Below are positions 8,050 through 17,688 of a DNA stretch of 64,000 nt, piece by piece. This DNA is from Prochlorococcus sp. AG-402-L09 (GTDB taxonomy: Bacteria; Cyanobacteriota; Cyanobacteriia; PCC-6307; Cyanobiaceae): assembly GCA_003216715.1 (NCBI GenBank), contig QCIK01000003.1:98657-162656 (forward strand), in the 5' to 3' direction. Numbering within the stretch: position 1 is the first letter of the stretch; every line of letters starts with the position of its first letter. Made by a program: the position numbers and the translations under genes. The notes under the pieces were generated by a model that saw nothing but the letters and a program-made list of their open reading frames with translations, did no database searches and was not told where the DNA came from.

Positions 8050-10392
8050 GTGCTGATGCCTAAAGTCACCTCTGCACACAATTCAAACCAGACTCATATC
8101 GTCTGTGATGAATTTTTTGATGGACAGCCGAAACTTAAAACTCATCAGATCAAACATATTGATGATTATGAAATTATTTTGCCAGAGTGGTTGAAAAATT
8201 GCATTGAAAATATTCCACCTGGGATAGGAGCAAGTTGCCCAAGAGATTCTGAAGCTCTTTTAGTTGCCGCTTTTGATCTTGCATTTCAACTACATAAAGG
8301 ACAATACAGAAAAAGTGGTGAACCTTATATAACTCACCCAGTTGCAGTGGCTGACTTACTAAGAGAGATAGGTGCAAGCGCTAGTGTTATTGCAGCAGGT
8401 TTTTTACATGACGTCGTCGAAGATACAGACGTAACGCCAGAACAACTGGAGGGGTATTTTGGCAGTGAAGTTAGATATCTTGTTGAAGGTGTGACTAAAT
8501 TAGGAGGAATCCATTTTAATAATCGTACAGAAGCTCAAGCAGAAAACCTACGTAAAATGTTTCTAGCTATGGCTAGCGATATTCGAGTTGTACTTGTGAA
8601 GCTTGCCGATAGGCTTCACAATATGAGAACTATTAGTTACTTAGACAAAGAGAAGCAAACTCGAATAGCGAAAGAAACGAGAGAAATTTATGCTCCTCTC
8701 GCAAACCGTTTAGGAATAGGTCGCTTCAAATGGGAACTTGAGGACCTAGCATTTAAACTTTTAGAACCAGATCCTTTCCGAGAAATTCAACAACAAATAG
8801 CTAGTAAACGCAGCGAAAGAGAAGAGAGATTAAATATCACTGTTCAATTACTAAAAGATCGCTTGAACTCAGCAGGACTTAGTCAATGTGAGGTTAGTGG
8901 AAGGCCAAAGCATTTATATGGAATATGGAGCAAGATGCAAAGACAACAAAAAGAATTTCATGAAATTTTTGATGTTGCTGCTTTAAGAATTCTTGTCTCA
9001 GATGTCGAAACATGTTATCGAGCTCTTGCTGTTGTCCATGACACATTCAGACCAATACCTGGTCGGTTCAAAGACTACATAGGCCTCCCAAAACCAAATG
9101 GTTACCAGTCGCTACATACAGCTGTAATTGGCCGGCATAGGCCTATTGAAGTACAAATCAGGACTCCAGAAATGCATAGGGTTTCAGAATTTGGAATTGC
9201 AGCTCATTGGAAATATAAAGAAGGAGGATCTCCTGCTAATCCTGATTCAGAAAAATTTAATTGGTTACGCCAATTAGTTGAATGGCAACAAGAAGATGGG
9301 GTTGATGATCATAATGACTACCTTACATCAATTAAAGAGGATTTATTTGATGAAGAAGTCTTTGTTTTTACTCCAAAAGGGGATGTTTTAGGATTAAGGA
9401 ATGGTTCAACGGCAATCGATTTTGCTTATCGTATTCACTCTGAAGTAGGGAATCATTGCAATGGTGCTAGAATTAATGATCGTCTTTGCGTGCTATCAAC
9501 ACCTCTTGAAAATGGAGATTTCGTTGAGATCCTTACTCACAAAAGCTCTCATCCAAGCTTAGATTGGTTAAACTATGTAGCCACGCCCACAGCTAGAAAT
9601 CGTATTAGACAATGGTATAAAAAAAGTCATCGTAAAGAAACAATATTAAGAGGGAAAGAACTACTAGAGCAAGAATTTGGTCGTAAAGGAATTGACAATT
9701 TACTTAAAGGTGAAGCAATAACAAAAGTTGCTGAAAGATGTAATTTAAAGTCTACGGAAGATTTATTAGCTGCACTTGGATTTGGAGCATTAACCCTACA
9801 TCAAGTAATTAATAGATTTAGAGAAGAGATAAAAATACAAAACCAGTCACCTGAGACTGGATTAACCGATATCGAGCTAGCGAACCAAATTGGGTCACAA
9901 TCAAATCCAGCTTCAAACAAATCAAAAATATCTCAAACAAAATATTCTCCAATAGTTGGCTTAGAAGGACTTGACTATCGACTAGGAGGATGTTGCAGCC
10001 CTTTACCAGGAGAATCAATACTTGGAACAGTTGCACTTGGTAATCACGGAATTACAATACATCGAACAAACTGTGTCAATATACAATCAGTACCTAACAA
10101 TAGAAGACTATCAGTCAAGTGGAATAGCAATACACATATCAAAGAAGAGAAATTTCCTATTCAATTAAGAATTGAAGTTATTGATAGAGTCGGAGTACTT
10201 AAAGACATATTAATGAGGCTTTCTGATAGAGGTATTAATGTAATCGATGCAAGAGTTAAGACATCTCATGGTAAACCTGCTTGCATAGACCTTAGAGTTG
10301 AACTGGAAAGCGTTAATCAATTAGAAATTACTATCAATCAAATACGCTCAATGGTTGATGTTTTAGATATTGCTAGAACAGGAATTAATTAA
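8050..10392 (+). CDS. relA: Bifunctional (p)ppGpp synthetase/hydrolase (Rel/SpoT)
   Basis: This long RSH enzyme makes and degrades the stringent-response alarmone. The N-terminal HD hydrolase domain is intact: THPV, HDVVED at about 120-125, and KLADRLHNMRT. The synthetase domain has GRPKHLYGIWSKM, RFKDYI, GYQSLHT and EVQIRT. The positively charged RFKD form is that of bifunctional Rel/SpoT rather than E. coli RelA. A TGS domain follows (VFVFTPKGD, about 437), and an ACT domain ends the chain (IDRVGVLKDIL). The start is GTG at 8050, with an ATG two codons later (8056). At 780 residues it is full length. It is probably the only long RSH enzyme in the genome, as is usual in this group. Confidence 0.96.
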   Translation: MLMPKVTSAHNSNQTHIVCDEFFDGQPKLKTHQIKHIDDYEIILPEWLKNCIENIPPGIGASCPRDSEALLVAAFDLAFQLHKGQYRKSGEPYITHPVAVADLLREIGASASVIAAGFLHDVVEDTDVTPEQLEGYFGSEVRYLVEGVTKLGGIHFNNRTEAQAENLRKMFLAMASDIRVVLVKLADRLHNMRTISYLDKEKQTRIAKETREIYAPLANRLGIGRFKWELEDLAFKLLEPDPFREIQQQIASKRSEREERLNITVQLLKDRLNSAGLSQCEVSGRPKHLYGIWSKMQRQQKEFHEIFDVAALRILVSDVETCYRALAVVHDTFRPIPGRFKDYIGLPKPNGYQSLHTAVIGRHRPIEVQIRTPEMHRVSEFGIAAHWKYKEGGSPANPDSEKFNWLRQLVEWQQEDGVDDHNDYLTSIKEDLFDEEVFVFTPKGDVLGLRNGSTAIDFAYRIHSEVGNHCNGARINDRLCVLSTPLENGDFVEILTHKSSHPSLDWLNYVATPTARNRIRQWYKKSHRKETILRGKELLEQEFGRKGIDNLLKGEAITKVAERCNLKSTEDLLAALGFGALTLHQVINRFREEIKIQNQSPETGLTDIELANQIGSQSNPASNKSKISQTKYSPIVGLEGLDYRLGGCCSPLPGESILGTVALGNHGITIHRTNCVNIQSVPNNRRLSVKWNSNTHIKEEKFPIQLRIEVIDRVGVLKDILMRLSDRGINVIDARVKTSHGKPACIDLRVELESVNQLEITINQIRSMVDVLDIARTGIN

Positions 10393-10451
10393 CTTTTTCA
10401 ATAATCCGAAAGATTGTTGAAAACACATGAATGATATCTATTATATAAAAT

Positions 10452-10907
10452 TTAAATTTTATTAGAAAGTTTTTTTATTAAAAAATATAGACCCAGTCCA
10501 CCAACTATTCCTGTCAAAAGGCCCATACATATCGAGCCCATTATCAGGCGAGAACTCAAGTACCAACCTTGAGACCACAACTCATTCGTAGTTATATGGC
10601 TAAAATCTACTATCTTTTTATCTTTATTGAGTATTAAAGATCCTAGTCTATAATTAAAATAATAAAGAGGCACATAAGTAAATGGGTTGCTAATCCAAGT
10701 TCCAACAGCCGCCAAAATACTATTTCCTTTGATGATTTTTGCTAAAAACACACCCATCAAGGTTTGTAAACCAAAGAATGGAAAGCAACCACTAAATATC
10801 CCCACGCCCAATCCTAATGCTCTCTGAAAGGGAGAACCTTCCTGATTCCAGAGCCAAGAGATAAATTTACGAATTCTTTGTATTAGATTTAGGAAGATTT
10901 TTTTCAT
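10452..10907 (-). CDS. DUF2062 membrane protein
   Basis: A 151-residue protein with the DUF2062 pattern: a GIFSGCFPFFGLQT segment, then an NSILAAVGTWISNPFT segment with the conserved SNP, and a hydrophobic C-terminal helix (about 120-145). Two or three membrane segments are likely. The function of the family is unknown, although it often accompanies glycosyltransferases. The first 20 residues are basic and include two Trp. It sits between the convergent relA and the divergent mnmE. Confidence 0.88.
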   Translation of the reverse strand: MKKIFLNLIQRIRKFISWLWNQEGSPFQRALGLGVGIFSGCFPFFGLQTLMGVFLAKIIKGNSILAAVGTWISNPFTYVPLYYFNYRLGSLILNKDKKIVDFSHITTNELWSQGWYLSSRLIMGSICMGLLTGIVGGLGLYFLIKKLSNKI

Positions 10908-10978
10908 GTTTTAAAAAATCTTGATCCAAAAAAGAAACCTAGATTTGATCTTAGTGAAGACTGCATGATTATTGATTA

Positions 10979-12373
10979 ATGAATTCATTTTCCCCTACTG
11001 AAGATACTATTGCTTCAATTGCGACTGCCGTTTCTCCCGGCCAAGGGAGTATCGCTGTCATTAGAATTTCTGGCTCCTTAGCCATTGAGATCACTAAGAC
11101 TATTGTTCATATTCCTGGAACGCACGATTGGAGCACTCACAAAATACTTTACGGACATGTAACCGAAGTAAATCAAACAAAATATATCGATGAAGTATTA
11201 ATACTAATAATGAAAGGGCCGCGAAGCTTTACAGGTGAAGATGTGGTAGAAATTCATTGCCATGGTGGAATTATTGCAGTCCAAAAGGTCCTTGAAAGAA
11301 TACTGGATATCCCAAGCGTTAGAAGAGCCGAACCAGGTGAGTTTAGTCAACGAGCAGTGCTTAATGGTCGTCTTAGCCTGACTCAAGCAGAATCAATTAG
11401 TGAACTGGTGTCAGCAAGAAGTCGAAAAGCAGCAGAACTCGCGATTAATGGAATTGAAGGAAATATTCAAACTACGATGCAATCAATCAGGCAACGCTTG
11501 TTAGAGCTACTAACGGAAATTGAAGCAAGAATAGATTTTGAAGAAGATCTTCCCATTTTAGATGAAAAACATGTAAAGAATGAAATTGTCGCAGTCAAAA
11601 AGGACCTTAACGAGCTAATTGATAATTCTGAAAGAGGATCTTGGGTCCGTTCCGGCTTAAAAGTTGCACTAACCGGGAAGCCTAATGTAGGAAAAAGCTC
11701 CTTACTAAATAGGCTTTGCAAACAAGAAAAAGCTATTGTGACTGACCTGCCTGGAACTACTAGAGATCTTTTGGAAAGTGAGATTGTCTTAGAGGGAATA
11801 CCAGTAACTTTTATTGATACAGCAGGTCTAAGAGAGACTGAAAATATCATCGAAAGAATTGGCATTTCTAGAACCAAAAAAGCTTTAATTCAAGCTGATC
11901 TCATCATATTAATTTTTGATTATTCAAAAGGATGGACTATCGAGGATGAATCAATTCTAAAACAATTACCCATAAATATTTCATTCTTGATTGTTGGAAA
12001 TAAATCTGATTTAAAAAATAATCAATCTTTTGAAAAAATTCCAAAATATATATTAGAAAAAGAAAATCTAGTGATTATGAGTGCAAAAACTGGAAATGGA
12101 GAAGATGATCTAATTAATTACCTAGTAAATATATGTGGTTCTTCTCAAACACATGGATTGCATATTGCTCTAAATGAAAGGCAACTTGATCTAGCAAAGT
12201 CAACAATGGAAGCCCTAGAAAATATTAATAAAGTTTTTGATGAAAAACTACCTTGGGATTTCTGGACGATCGATTTAAGACAAGCTATTAATTATTTAGG
12301 AGAACTAACAGGAGAAGATTTAACAGAAAACTTGCTTGATAATATATTTTCAAAATTCTGTATTGGTAAGTAA
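10979..12373 (+). CDS. mnmE: MnmE (TrmE) tRNA-modifying GTPase
   Basis: With MnmG, MnmE places the aminomethyl or carboxymethylaminomethyl group on wobble uridine 34 of certain tRNAs. The N-terminal formyl-THF-binding domain (1-120) has DTIASIATAVSPGQGSI. Helical regions flank a G domain whose P-loop GKPNVGKSS lies at 233-241, followed by DTAGLRE and GNKSD. The protein ends in the diagnostic FCIGK, whose Cys is needed for modification. At 464 residues it is full length. The ATG start is at 10979. The partner mnmG is not in the window. Confidence 0.98.
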   Translation: MNSFSPTEDTIASIATAVSPGQGSIAVIRISGSLAIEITKTIVHIPGTHDWSTHKILYGHVTEVNQTKYIDEVLILIMKGPRSFTGEDVVEIHCHGGIIAVQKVLERILDIPSVRRAEPGEFSQRAVLNGRLSLTQAESISELVSARSRKAAELAINGIEGNIQTTMQSIRQRLLELLTEIEARIDFEEDLPILDEKHVKNEIVAVKKDLNELIDNSERGSWVRSGLKVALTGKPNVGKSSLLNRLCKQEKAIVTDLPGTTRDLLESEIVLEGIPVTFIDTAGLRETENIIERIGISRTKKALIQADLIILIFDYSKGWTIEDESILKQLPINISFLIVGNKSDLKNNQSFEKIPKYILEKENLVIMSAKTGNGEDDLINYLVNICGSSQTHGLHIALNERQLDLAKSTMEALENINKVFDEKLPWDFWTIDLRQAINYLGELTGEDLTENLLDNIFSKFCIGK

Positions 12374-12678
12374 TCAAGCAATTTCTATCTACTAGTTATT
12401 GTCCATATTAAAAATATAATATAAGTAATAGCAAACACCTCCAATCAATAGTGCAACCATAATATTCACACTATGCACAACGTCCAATGGTCCAAACAAT
12501 CGATAGTAAGTTAATTAAAGCATATAGTTCAAATATCACAAAGAAAAAATATTAAAAAATTTCTACTTTCTTATAAAATATTTATGAAATTGATAACTAG
12601 ATGAAATTAAAAAATAGAAAAAGATATTTTTATAAATGGTTTTAGCATTGGTATAGTAATAAATGTATTTGTTGTATT
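12374..12678. other. 305-bp region between mnmE and nadC
   Basis: The region is AT-rich. The only structured item is a possible short membrane peptide on the minus strand at 12392-12487 (separate entry). The right half (12500-12670) is full of A and T runs and probably holds the nadC promoter. I saw no tRNA-like fold. Confidence 0.5.
12392..12487 (-). CDS. Possible 31-residue single-span membrane peptide
   Basis: A minus-strand frame from TTG at 12487 to TAG at 12392 encodes 31 residues with a hydrophobic span (VNIMVALLIGGVCYYLYYIF) and a polar tail MDNN. This arrangement resembles the very small subunits of photosynthetic complexes, but I cannot match it to any named one. An in-frame stop lies ten codons before the TTG. 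No strong ribosome-binding site is seen, and an internal ATG would leave only 22 residues. It may be chance. Confidence 0.25.
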   Translation of the reverse strand: MDVVHSVNIMVALLIGGVCYYLYYIFNMDNN

Positions 12679-13542
12679 GTGGATCTTCGCTCACCAAAGC
12701 TACATAAAATATTAGACACCTGGATTGAGGAAGATCTCGGTGATGGAGATCTCACAAGATTTATCCTCAACGACAGAAGTGCCTCAGCTCATTGGGTTGC
12801 AAAAGAGGATGGAACTTTTTGTGGTGGAAATCTAGTCAAGCTAATATTTAAAAAAATTGATCCCCAAGTTGATATTCAACTTCTAATAGAGGATGGTCAG
12901 AAATTTGAAAAGAATCAAAGACTCCTTGAATTAAAAGGGTCATCCTCTTCCTTAGTAGCAGGAGAGCGAGTAACTCTAAATGTAGCCATGCATCTTTCTG
13001 GTATTGCTACATCGACAGCTCTACTGGTAACAAAACTCTCAGGATCCAATGTGAAGTTAGCAGACACACGTAAAACGACTCCAGGTCTAAGAATATTCGA
13101 AAAATATGCTTTTCAATGTGGCGGCGGAATTAATCATAGGCTTGGATTAGATGATGCTGCCATGTTGAAAGAGAATCATATTGAATGGTCTCAGGGGATT
13201 AGCGAGAGTATCAAAATCTTAAAAAATACTATTCCATGGACAAAAAAAATCATAGTCGAAGCAGAAACTCCCTCCCAAGCCAAAGAAGCTGTAGTTGCAG
13301 GTGCCGATGGGGTTTTACTTGATGAAATGTCTATTCAAGATATAACGAAATTAGTTCCTGAATTACGTCAACTTTCAAAAATTAGTACTTCTAAATACGT
13401 CTCACAAAGTATTGTTATTGAAGTTTCTGGAATCAACCCAAATAATTTGTCAGACTATATTTTTACAGATATTGATCTAATCTCAACTAGTGCACCAATC
13501 ACTAAAAGTAAATGGATAGATTTCAGCATGCGCTTTGATTAA
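12679..13542 (+). CDS. nadC: Nicotinate-nucleotide pyrophosphorylase (quinolinate phosphoribosyltransferase)
   Basis: NadC converts quinolinate and PRPP to nicotinate mononucleotide in de novo NAD synthesis. The 287 residues contain the N-terminal EDLGDGDLTR motif, the barrel segment ERVTLN, DTRKTTPGLR with the substrate-binding Arg and Lys, GGGINHRLGLDD, KENHI, EAETPSQA and the closing strand GVLLDEMS. The start is GTG at 12679. It is separated from argS by 76 bp. NAD made here feeds nadK, which lies at 41 kb in the same window. Confidence 0.97.
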   Translation: MDLRSPKLHKILDTWIEEDLGDGDLTRFILNDRSASAHWVAKEDGTFCGGNLVKLIFKKIDPQVDIQLLIEDGQKFEKNQRLLELKGSSSSLVAGERVTLNVAMHLSGIATSTALLVTKLSGSNVKLADTRKTTPGLRIFEKYAFQCGGGINHRLGLDDAAMLKENHIEWSQGISESIKILKNTIPWTKKIIVEAETPSQAKEAVVAGADGVLLDEMSIQDITKLVPELRQLSKISTSKYVSQSIVIEVSGINPNNLSDYIFTDIDLISTSAPITKSKWIDFSMRFD

Positions 13543-13618
13543 AAAATGAAAAAACAGTTTTCTAACAACATCCTAAAAACCAAAAAATCTTAAAAGTACC
13601 TACCTAAACATAAATATC

Positions 13619-15442
13619 ATGCTTAAACTATCCGCCAGATTAGAAGAAGCCCTGAATGAAGCTTTCATCAAAGTATTCCCTAAAGAGAATCGAAGTTCAA
13701 AAACTTCTTCAATACTTGCAGGTCCTAATTTAGTCCCAGCATCCAAGCCAGAATTTGGAGATTTTCAAATAAATTGTGCTTTATCACTAGCAAAAGAAAT
13801 CAAACAATCTCCTCGTGATATTGCACAACAAATAGTTGCTCAACTACAAAAAGATAATGTTTTCGTTGAAATATGTAATCCACCACTCATTGCAGGTCCA
13901 GGTTTCATAAACCTGTCTATAAATTCAAAAACACTGATATCGGAAATCCATTTTCGTCTAAATGATAAAAGATTAGGAGTACCTCTAAAAAAATTCAGTA
14001 GTAAAAAAATAGAAAAGGGAGAAGACAATAACCGCGTGATTATCGATTTTTCCAGTCCAAATATTGCTAAAGAAATGCATGTTGGGCACTTACGATCAAC
14101 AATTATTGGAGATTCCCTAGCACGGGTTCTTGAATTCTGCGGTTATGAAGTCTTACGAATTAATCATGTGGGGGATTGGGGTACACAATTTGGCATGCTC
14201 ATCACTCATCTAAAAGAGGTTGTCCCAGAGGTGCTCCATAAAAAAGATGTAGTGGAAATAAGCGATCTCGTAAATTTCTATCGTCAAGCAAAAAAAAGAT
14301 TTGATGAAGATCAAATCTTTCAAAATAAATCTAGAAATGAGGTTGTTAATTTACAAGCAGGTGATCAAGAAAGTTTAATTGCGTGGCAATTGCTCTGCAA
14401 ACAATCCAGAAAAGAGTTTCAAAATATCTATGATCGGCTTGACATCAAGTTAACTGAAAGAGGTGAATCCTTTTATAACAAATTTTTAGTAGATGTTATT
14501 AATGATTTAAAAAATAAAAATTTACTAAAAAATGATCAAGGAGCTCAATGTATTTTCCTTGATGGTGTAGTAGGGAAAGACGGCAAACCTCAACCAATAA
14601 TTATTCAAAAAAGTGACGGAGGTTTTAATTATTCAACTACTGATTTGGCAGCAATTAAATACAGATTAACTACTCCACCGCATGGAGATGGAGCATTCCG
14701 AGTGATTTATGTCACAGATGCTGGGCAAGCATCACATTTCTCTGGAGTTTTTCAAATTGCAAAACTAGCAAATTGGATTCCTACAGATTGTCAAATAGAG
14801 CATGTCCCCTTTGGTCTTGTTCAAGGAGAAGATGGTAAGAAGTTAAAAACTCGTTCTGGAAAAACAATTAGATTAGTAGATCTTCTAGATGAAGCAATTC
14901 AACGAGCAAGGGAAGATCTTAACGCTCGTCTAATCACTGAAAGAAGATCCGAAAATGAAAGTTTTATAGATAAAGTGTCTACTACTGTCGGGATTGCAGC
15001 CATCAAATATGCGGATCTAAGTCAAAATAGAGTTTCGAATTACCAATTTAGTTTTGATAAAATGCTCTCTTTACAGGGGAATACAGCACCATATTTACTT
15101 TATGCTTTGGTAAGAATCGCCGGAATATCTCGCAAAGGTGGGAATTTAAATGTATCAAGTCAGAATATTCAGTTCAATACACCACAAGAATGGATCTTGA
15201 TTCGCAAGTTATTGCAACTTGATTGTATTATCGCTGAAGTCGAAAAAGAACTGCTTCCTAATCGTCTATGCGGGTATTTATTTGAATTAAGTCAGATCTT
15301 TAACAGATTCTATGATCAAGTTCCTATTTTAAAAGCAAGTGAACCTTCAAGAACCAGTAGACTTGCTTTATGCTCTATCACTGCAGATACACTTAAACTG
15401 GGGTTGAGTTTGTTAGGCATCCCCACTCTGGAAAGAATGTAA
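13619..15442 (+). CDS. argS: Arginyl-tRNA synthetase
   Basis: A class I aminoacyl-tRNA synthetase for arginine. The 607 residues start with the ArgS-specific N-terminal tRNA D-loop-binding domain ([15 protein letters not shown]). The HIGH motif reads HVGH in [17 protein letters not shown]. The KMSKS region is degenerate, as usual for this family ([14 protein letters not shown]). A helical DALR anticodon-binding domain ends the protein. The ATG start is at 13619. The TAA stop overlaps the next gene's ATG by one base, so translation is coupled to the HisC-like gene. Confidence 0.98.
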   Translation: MLKLSARLEEALNEAFIKVFPKENRSSKTSSILAGPNLVPASKPEFGDFQINCALSLAKEIKQSPRDIAQQIVAQLQKDNVFVEICNPPLIAGPGFINLSINSKTLISEIHFRLNDKRLGVPLKKFSSKKIEKGEDNNRVIIDFSSPNIAKEMHVGHLRSTIIGDSLARVLEFCGYEVLRINHVGDWGTQFGMLITHLKEVVPEVLHKKDVVEISDLVNFYRQAKKRFDEDQIFQNKSRNEVVNLQAGDQESLIAWQLLCKQSRKEFQNIYDRLDIKLTERGESFYNKFLVDVINDLKNKNLLKNDQGAQCIFLDGVVGKDGKPQPIIIQKSDGGFNYSTTDLAAIKYRLTTPPHGDGAFRVIYVTDAGQASHFSGVFQIAKLANWIPTDCQIEHVPFGLVQGEDGKKLKTRSGKTIRLVDLLDEAIQRAREDLNARLITERRSENESFIDKVSTTVGIAAIKYADLSQNRVSNYQFSFDKMLSLQGNTAPYLLYALVRIAGISRKGGNLNVSSQNIQFNTPQEWILIRKLLQLDCIIAEVEKELLPNRLCGYLFELSQIFNRFYDQVPILKASEPSRTSRLALCSITADTLKLGLSLLGIPTLERM

Positions 15443-16557
15443 TGGAAAAAATAGAAACTTCATTTATTGATCCACCAAATCCCAGGAAAGATATCGAGGA
15501 TTTACAGCCATATTCAGCACCACTGGAAGGAAGACGAAATTTACTAAGATTAGACTTTAATGAAAATACTATTGGACCAAGCCCACTAGTAATTAAATCT
15601 CTTAGAGCAATAAGCAGAGATGAAATCTCGATTTATCCTGAATACTCAGGTTTAAAAGAAAAAGTAGTAGAAACTCTCATTAAACAAAATTCAAGCGTGA
15701 ATATAAACTCATCTGAAGTTGGTATTTTCAATGGAGTAGATGCAGCAATAAATGCTATTTTTCATGCCTATGGCGACTTAGATGATCTAATGCTAACAAC
15801 ATCGCCTACTTTTGGATATTATACTCCTTGCGCACAAATGCGAGGAATGAAAATAAACTCAATACCTTATGAGGGAAAAGATTTTCAATATCCATTTGAT
15901 AGTATTTGCGAATTCATCACTCAAAATAATCCGAAAATTTTACTCATCTGCAACCCCAATAACCCCACTGGAACAAGGTTAAGTCCAGAAAGGATTATAG
16001 AGATCTCCAAACTTTCAGCTAAAACACTGGTGGTTGTCGATGAACTTTATGAAGCGTTTACAGGTGATAGTGTTCTACCTTTTATAAATTTCCAAAAGAC
16101 ACCTAATCTTGTTGTATTAAGATCGCTTTCTAAAACTGCTGGTTTGGCAAGTTTAAGAATTGGGTTTGCTATTGGTCATTCTAAAGTAATTAATGTAGTT
16201 AATAGAGTTACTGGTCCTTATGACGTCAATAGCTTTGCTGTGATTGCTGCTTTTGCAGCACTTAAAGACCAACCCTATATTGATTCGTACGTGAACGAAG
16301 TACTTGAGGCTCGTAATTGGATCAAAGCTCAACTCGAGAAGTACCATGTTAAGCATCATATTGATGGAGGAAACTATTTTCTACTTTGGCCAAAATCAAA
16401 CCCACAACAAATTGAACAAAAGTTAAAGTCATCTGGAATTCTAATTAGAAATATGGATAAGAAAAAAAATCTAAAAGGCTCAATCAGAGTGAGCATTGGA
16501 ACAATTGAGCAGATGAAAAGATTCTGGTCAGCTTTCAAGATTGTCGATGAAGTGTAG
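15442..16557 (+). CDS. hisC: HisC-type histidinol-phosphate aminotransferase
   Basis: A fold-type I PLP aminotransferase of 371 residues. Visible landmarks are RLDFNEN near the N-terminus, CNPNNPTGT, VDELYEAF and the Schiff-base lysine in RSLSKTAGLASLRIG. This pattern fits histidinol-phosphate aminotransferase, which transfers an amino group from glutamate to imidazole acetol phosphate. Many cyanobacteria have two HisC-like proteins, and one may act on another substrate such as phenylpyruvate, so the exact role is not settled. It overlaps argS by one base. The convergent trpG is 39 bp away. Confidence 0.85.
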   Translation: MEKIETSFIDPPNPRKDIEDLQPYSAPLEGRRNLLRLDFNENTIGPSPLVIKSLRAISRDEISIYPEYSGLKEKVVETLIKQNSSVNINSSEVGIFNGVDAAINAIFHAYGDLDDLMLTTSPTFGYYTPCAQMRGMKINSIPYEGKDFQYPFDSICEFITQNNPKILLICNPNNPTGTRLSPERIIEISKLSAKTLVVVDELYEAFTGDSVLPFINFQKTPNLVVLRSLSKTAGLASLRIGFAIGHSKVINVVNRVTGPYDVNSFAVIAAFAALKDQPYIDSYVNEVLEARNWIKAQLEKYHVKHHIDGGNYFLLWPKSNPQQIEQKLKSSGILIRNMDKKKNLKGSIRVSIGTIEQMKRFWSAFKIVDEV

Positions 16558-16596
16558 TATAGATTAATTTGAAACGTCTATAGAACTTGAGATAAT

Positions 16597-17193
16597 CTAG
16601 GTGGCATCTGCTATATCCAAGAAATTAGAAAGTAACTGATGACCAGCTTCGGTCAAGACACTCTCAGGATGGAACTGTACTCCGTATATATGCGGATAAT
16701 CTTTATGAGTTATTCCCATGATTGTTTCATCCTCTAACCAGGCTATAACCTCTAAGCATTCTGGGAGCCCATCTCTCTTCGCTATTAAGCTATGGTATCT
16801 AGTCGCTACTAAGGGATTAGGCAAATCTTTAAATATTCCAGTACCTCTGTGCAAAACATTAGATGTTTTACCATGCATTAATTCTTTAGCCCGGATAATT
16901 TTTCCACCGAACACTTGAGAAATAGCTTGATGACCAAGACAGACACCAAGAGTTGGTATTTCAATTGATAACTCAGATAAAATATCCAGACAAACTCCAG
17001 ATTGATTAGGATCTCCTGGACCGGGAGATAACAAAATCGCATCAGGATTTAAGTCTTTAATCTCACTGATCGTCAGTGCATCATTACGTTCGACTCTTAC
17101 TTCAGATGCAATAGGATGCTGCGAAGCTAATTCGCCCAAATATTGAACGAGGTTATAAGTGAAACTGTCATAATTGTCGATCACCAAAAACAT
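16597..17193 (-). CDS. trpG: Anthranilate synthase glutamine amidotransferase subunit (TrpG/PabA)
   Basis: A class I glutamine amidotransferase that supplies ammonia to TrpE (and possibly PabB). The 198 residues contain NYDSFTYNLVQYL, the oxyanion segment LSPGPGDP, the nucleophile Cys85 in LGVCLGHQ, HGKTS, and the catalytic His175 and Glu177 in GVQFHPES. It is the first of these motifs together with HGKT that separates it from CarA or GuaA. No trpE or pabB is adjacent. It runs 13 bp ahead of dgkA? No: it lies downstream of dgkA on the minus strand, separated by 13 bp, and is probably in the same transcript. Confidence 0.95.
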   Translation of the reverse strand: MFLVIDNYDSFTYNLVQYLGELASQHPIASEVRVERNDALTISEIKDLNPDAILLSPGPGDPNQSGVCLDILSELSIEIPTLGVCLGHQAISQVFGGKIIRAKELMHGKTSNVLHRGTGIFKDLPNPLVATRYHSLIAKRDGLPECLEVIAWLEDETIMGITHKDYPHIYGVQFHPESVLTEAGHQLLSNFLDIADAT

Positions 17194-17206
17194 AATTTTT
17201 AAGCCA

Positions 17207-17665
17207 TTAAATTCCTAACTGTTTAAGTAATGGAGGAAATAATAGTAAAAAAGCAATCAGCACCGAACTGATTGACGCTACTAAAACTGCCCCAGCTGAA
17301 CTATCTTTAGCGATTTGCGCGAGAGGGTGAAATCGTTTCCCAATGGCCAAATCAACAACAGATTCAATCGCTGTATTAAGCAATTCAACTACTAACACAC
17401 TAGTTGCTGTAAGGGCCATTATTGCTAAATCACTTTTATTAAGGCCTAAAAAAAAGCTTAAGGCAAACGCACACAATGCAAAACCAACATGAATCCGAAA
17501 ATTTCTCTGAGTTGAGAAAGCATATCTTAATCCTTTAGCTGCATATAAAAAGCTAGTTGGTAGATCTTTAGCTATCTTCCAAGAAGACCTTTTATTGGAT
17601 CTTTGAAGAGTTTTAGACATGTCCCTAACTTCTCTCTCAGAGTCATTGGATATCTCAGGAACCAT
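17207..17665 (-). CDS. dgkA: Diacylglycerol/undecaprenol kinase (DgkA)
   Basis: A small integral membrane kinase phosphorylating a lipid alcohol. In cyanobacteria it may be diacylglycerol or undecaprenol. The first 30 residues are polar and basic. Three membrane helices follow at about 55-73, 79-97 and 125-148. The family active-site segment ELLNTAIESVVD lies between helices 2 and 3, and AKDSSAGAV begins the third helix region. The 152 residues are longer than E. coli DgkA because of the N-terminal tail. It is located between ybeY (23 bp) and trpG (13 bp) on the same strand. Confidence 0.93.
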   Translation of the reverse strand: MVPEISNDSEREVRDMSKTLQRSNKRSSWKIAKDLPTSFLYAAKGLRYAFSTQRNFRIHVGFALCAFALSFFLGLNKSDLAIMALTATSVLVVELLNTAIESVVDLAIGKRFHPLAQIAKDSSAGAVLVASISSVLIAFLLLFPPLLKQLGI

Positions 17666-17688
17666 ATTTGTGAGTCTTCATTCTTATT

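Noticed and set aside
11467..11877. 136-codon minus-strand frame rich in Ser and Phe
   Set aside because: It is the shadow of mnmE; Ser/Phe richness comes from reading Glu/Lys codons backwards.
12374..12678. tRNA gene in one of the larger gaps
   Set aside because: No cloverleaf with a T-arm such as GGTTCGAATCC was found in this or the other gaps over 70 bp.
16556..16580. TATAGA/TCTATA repeat between hisC and trpG as a terminator
   Set aside because: The 6-bp AT stem with a long loop is too weak in such AT-rich DNA to claim.
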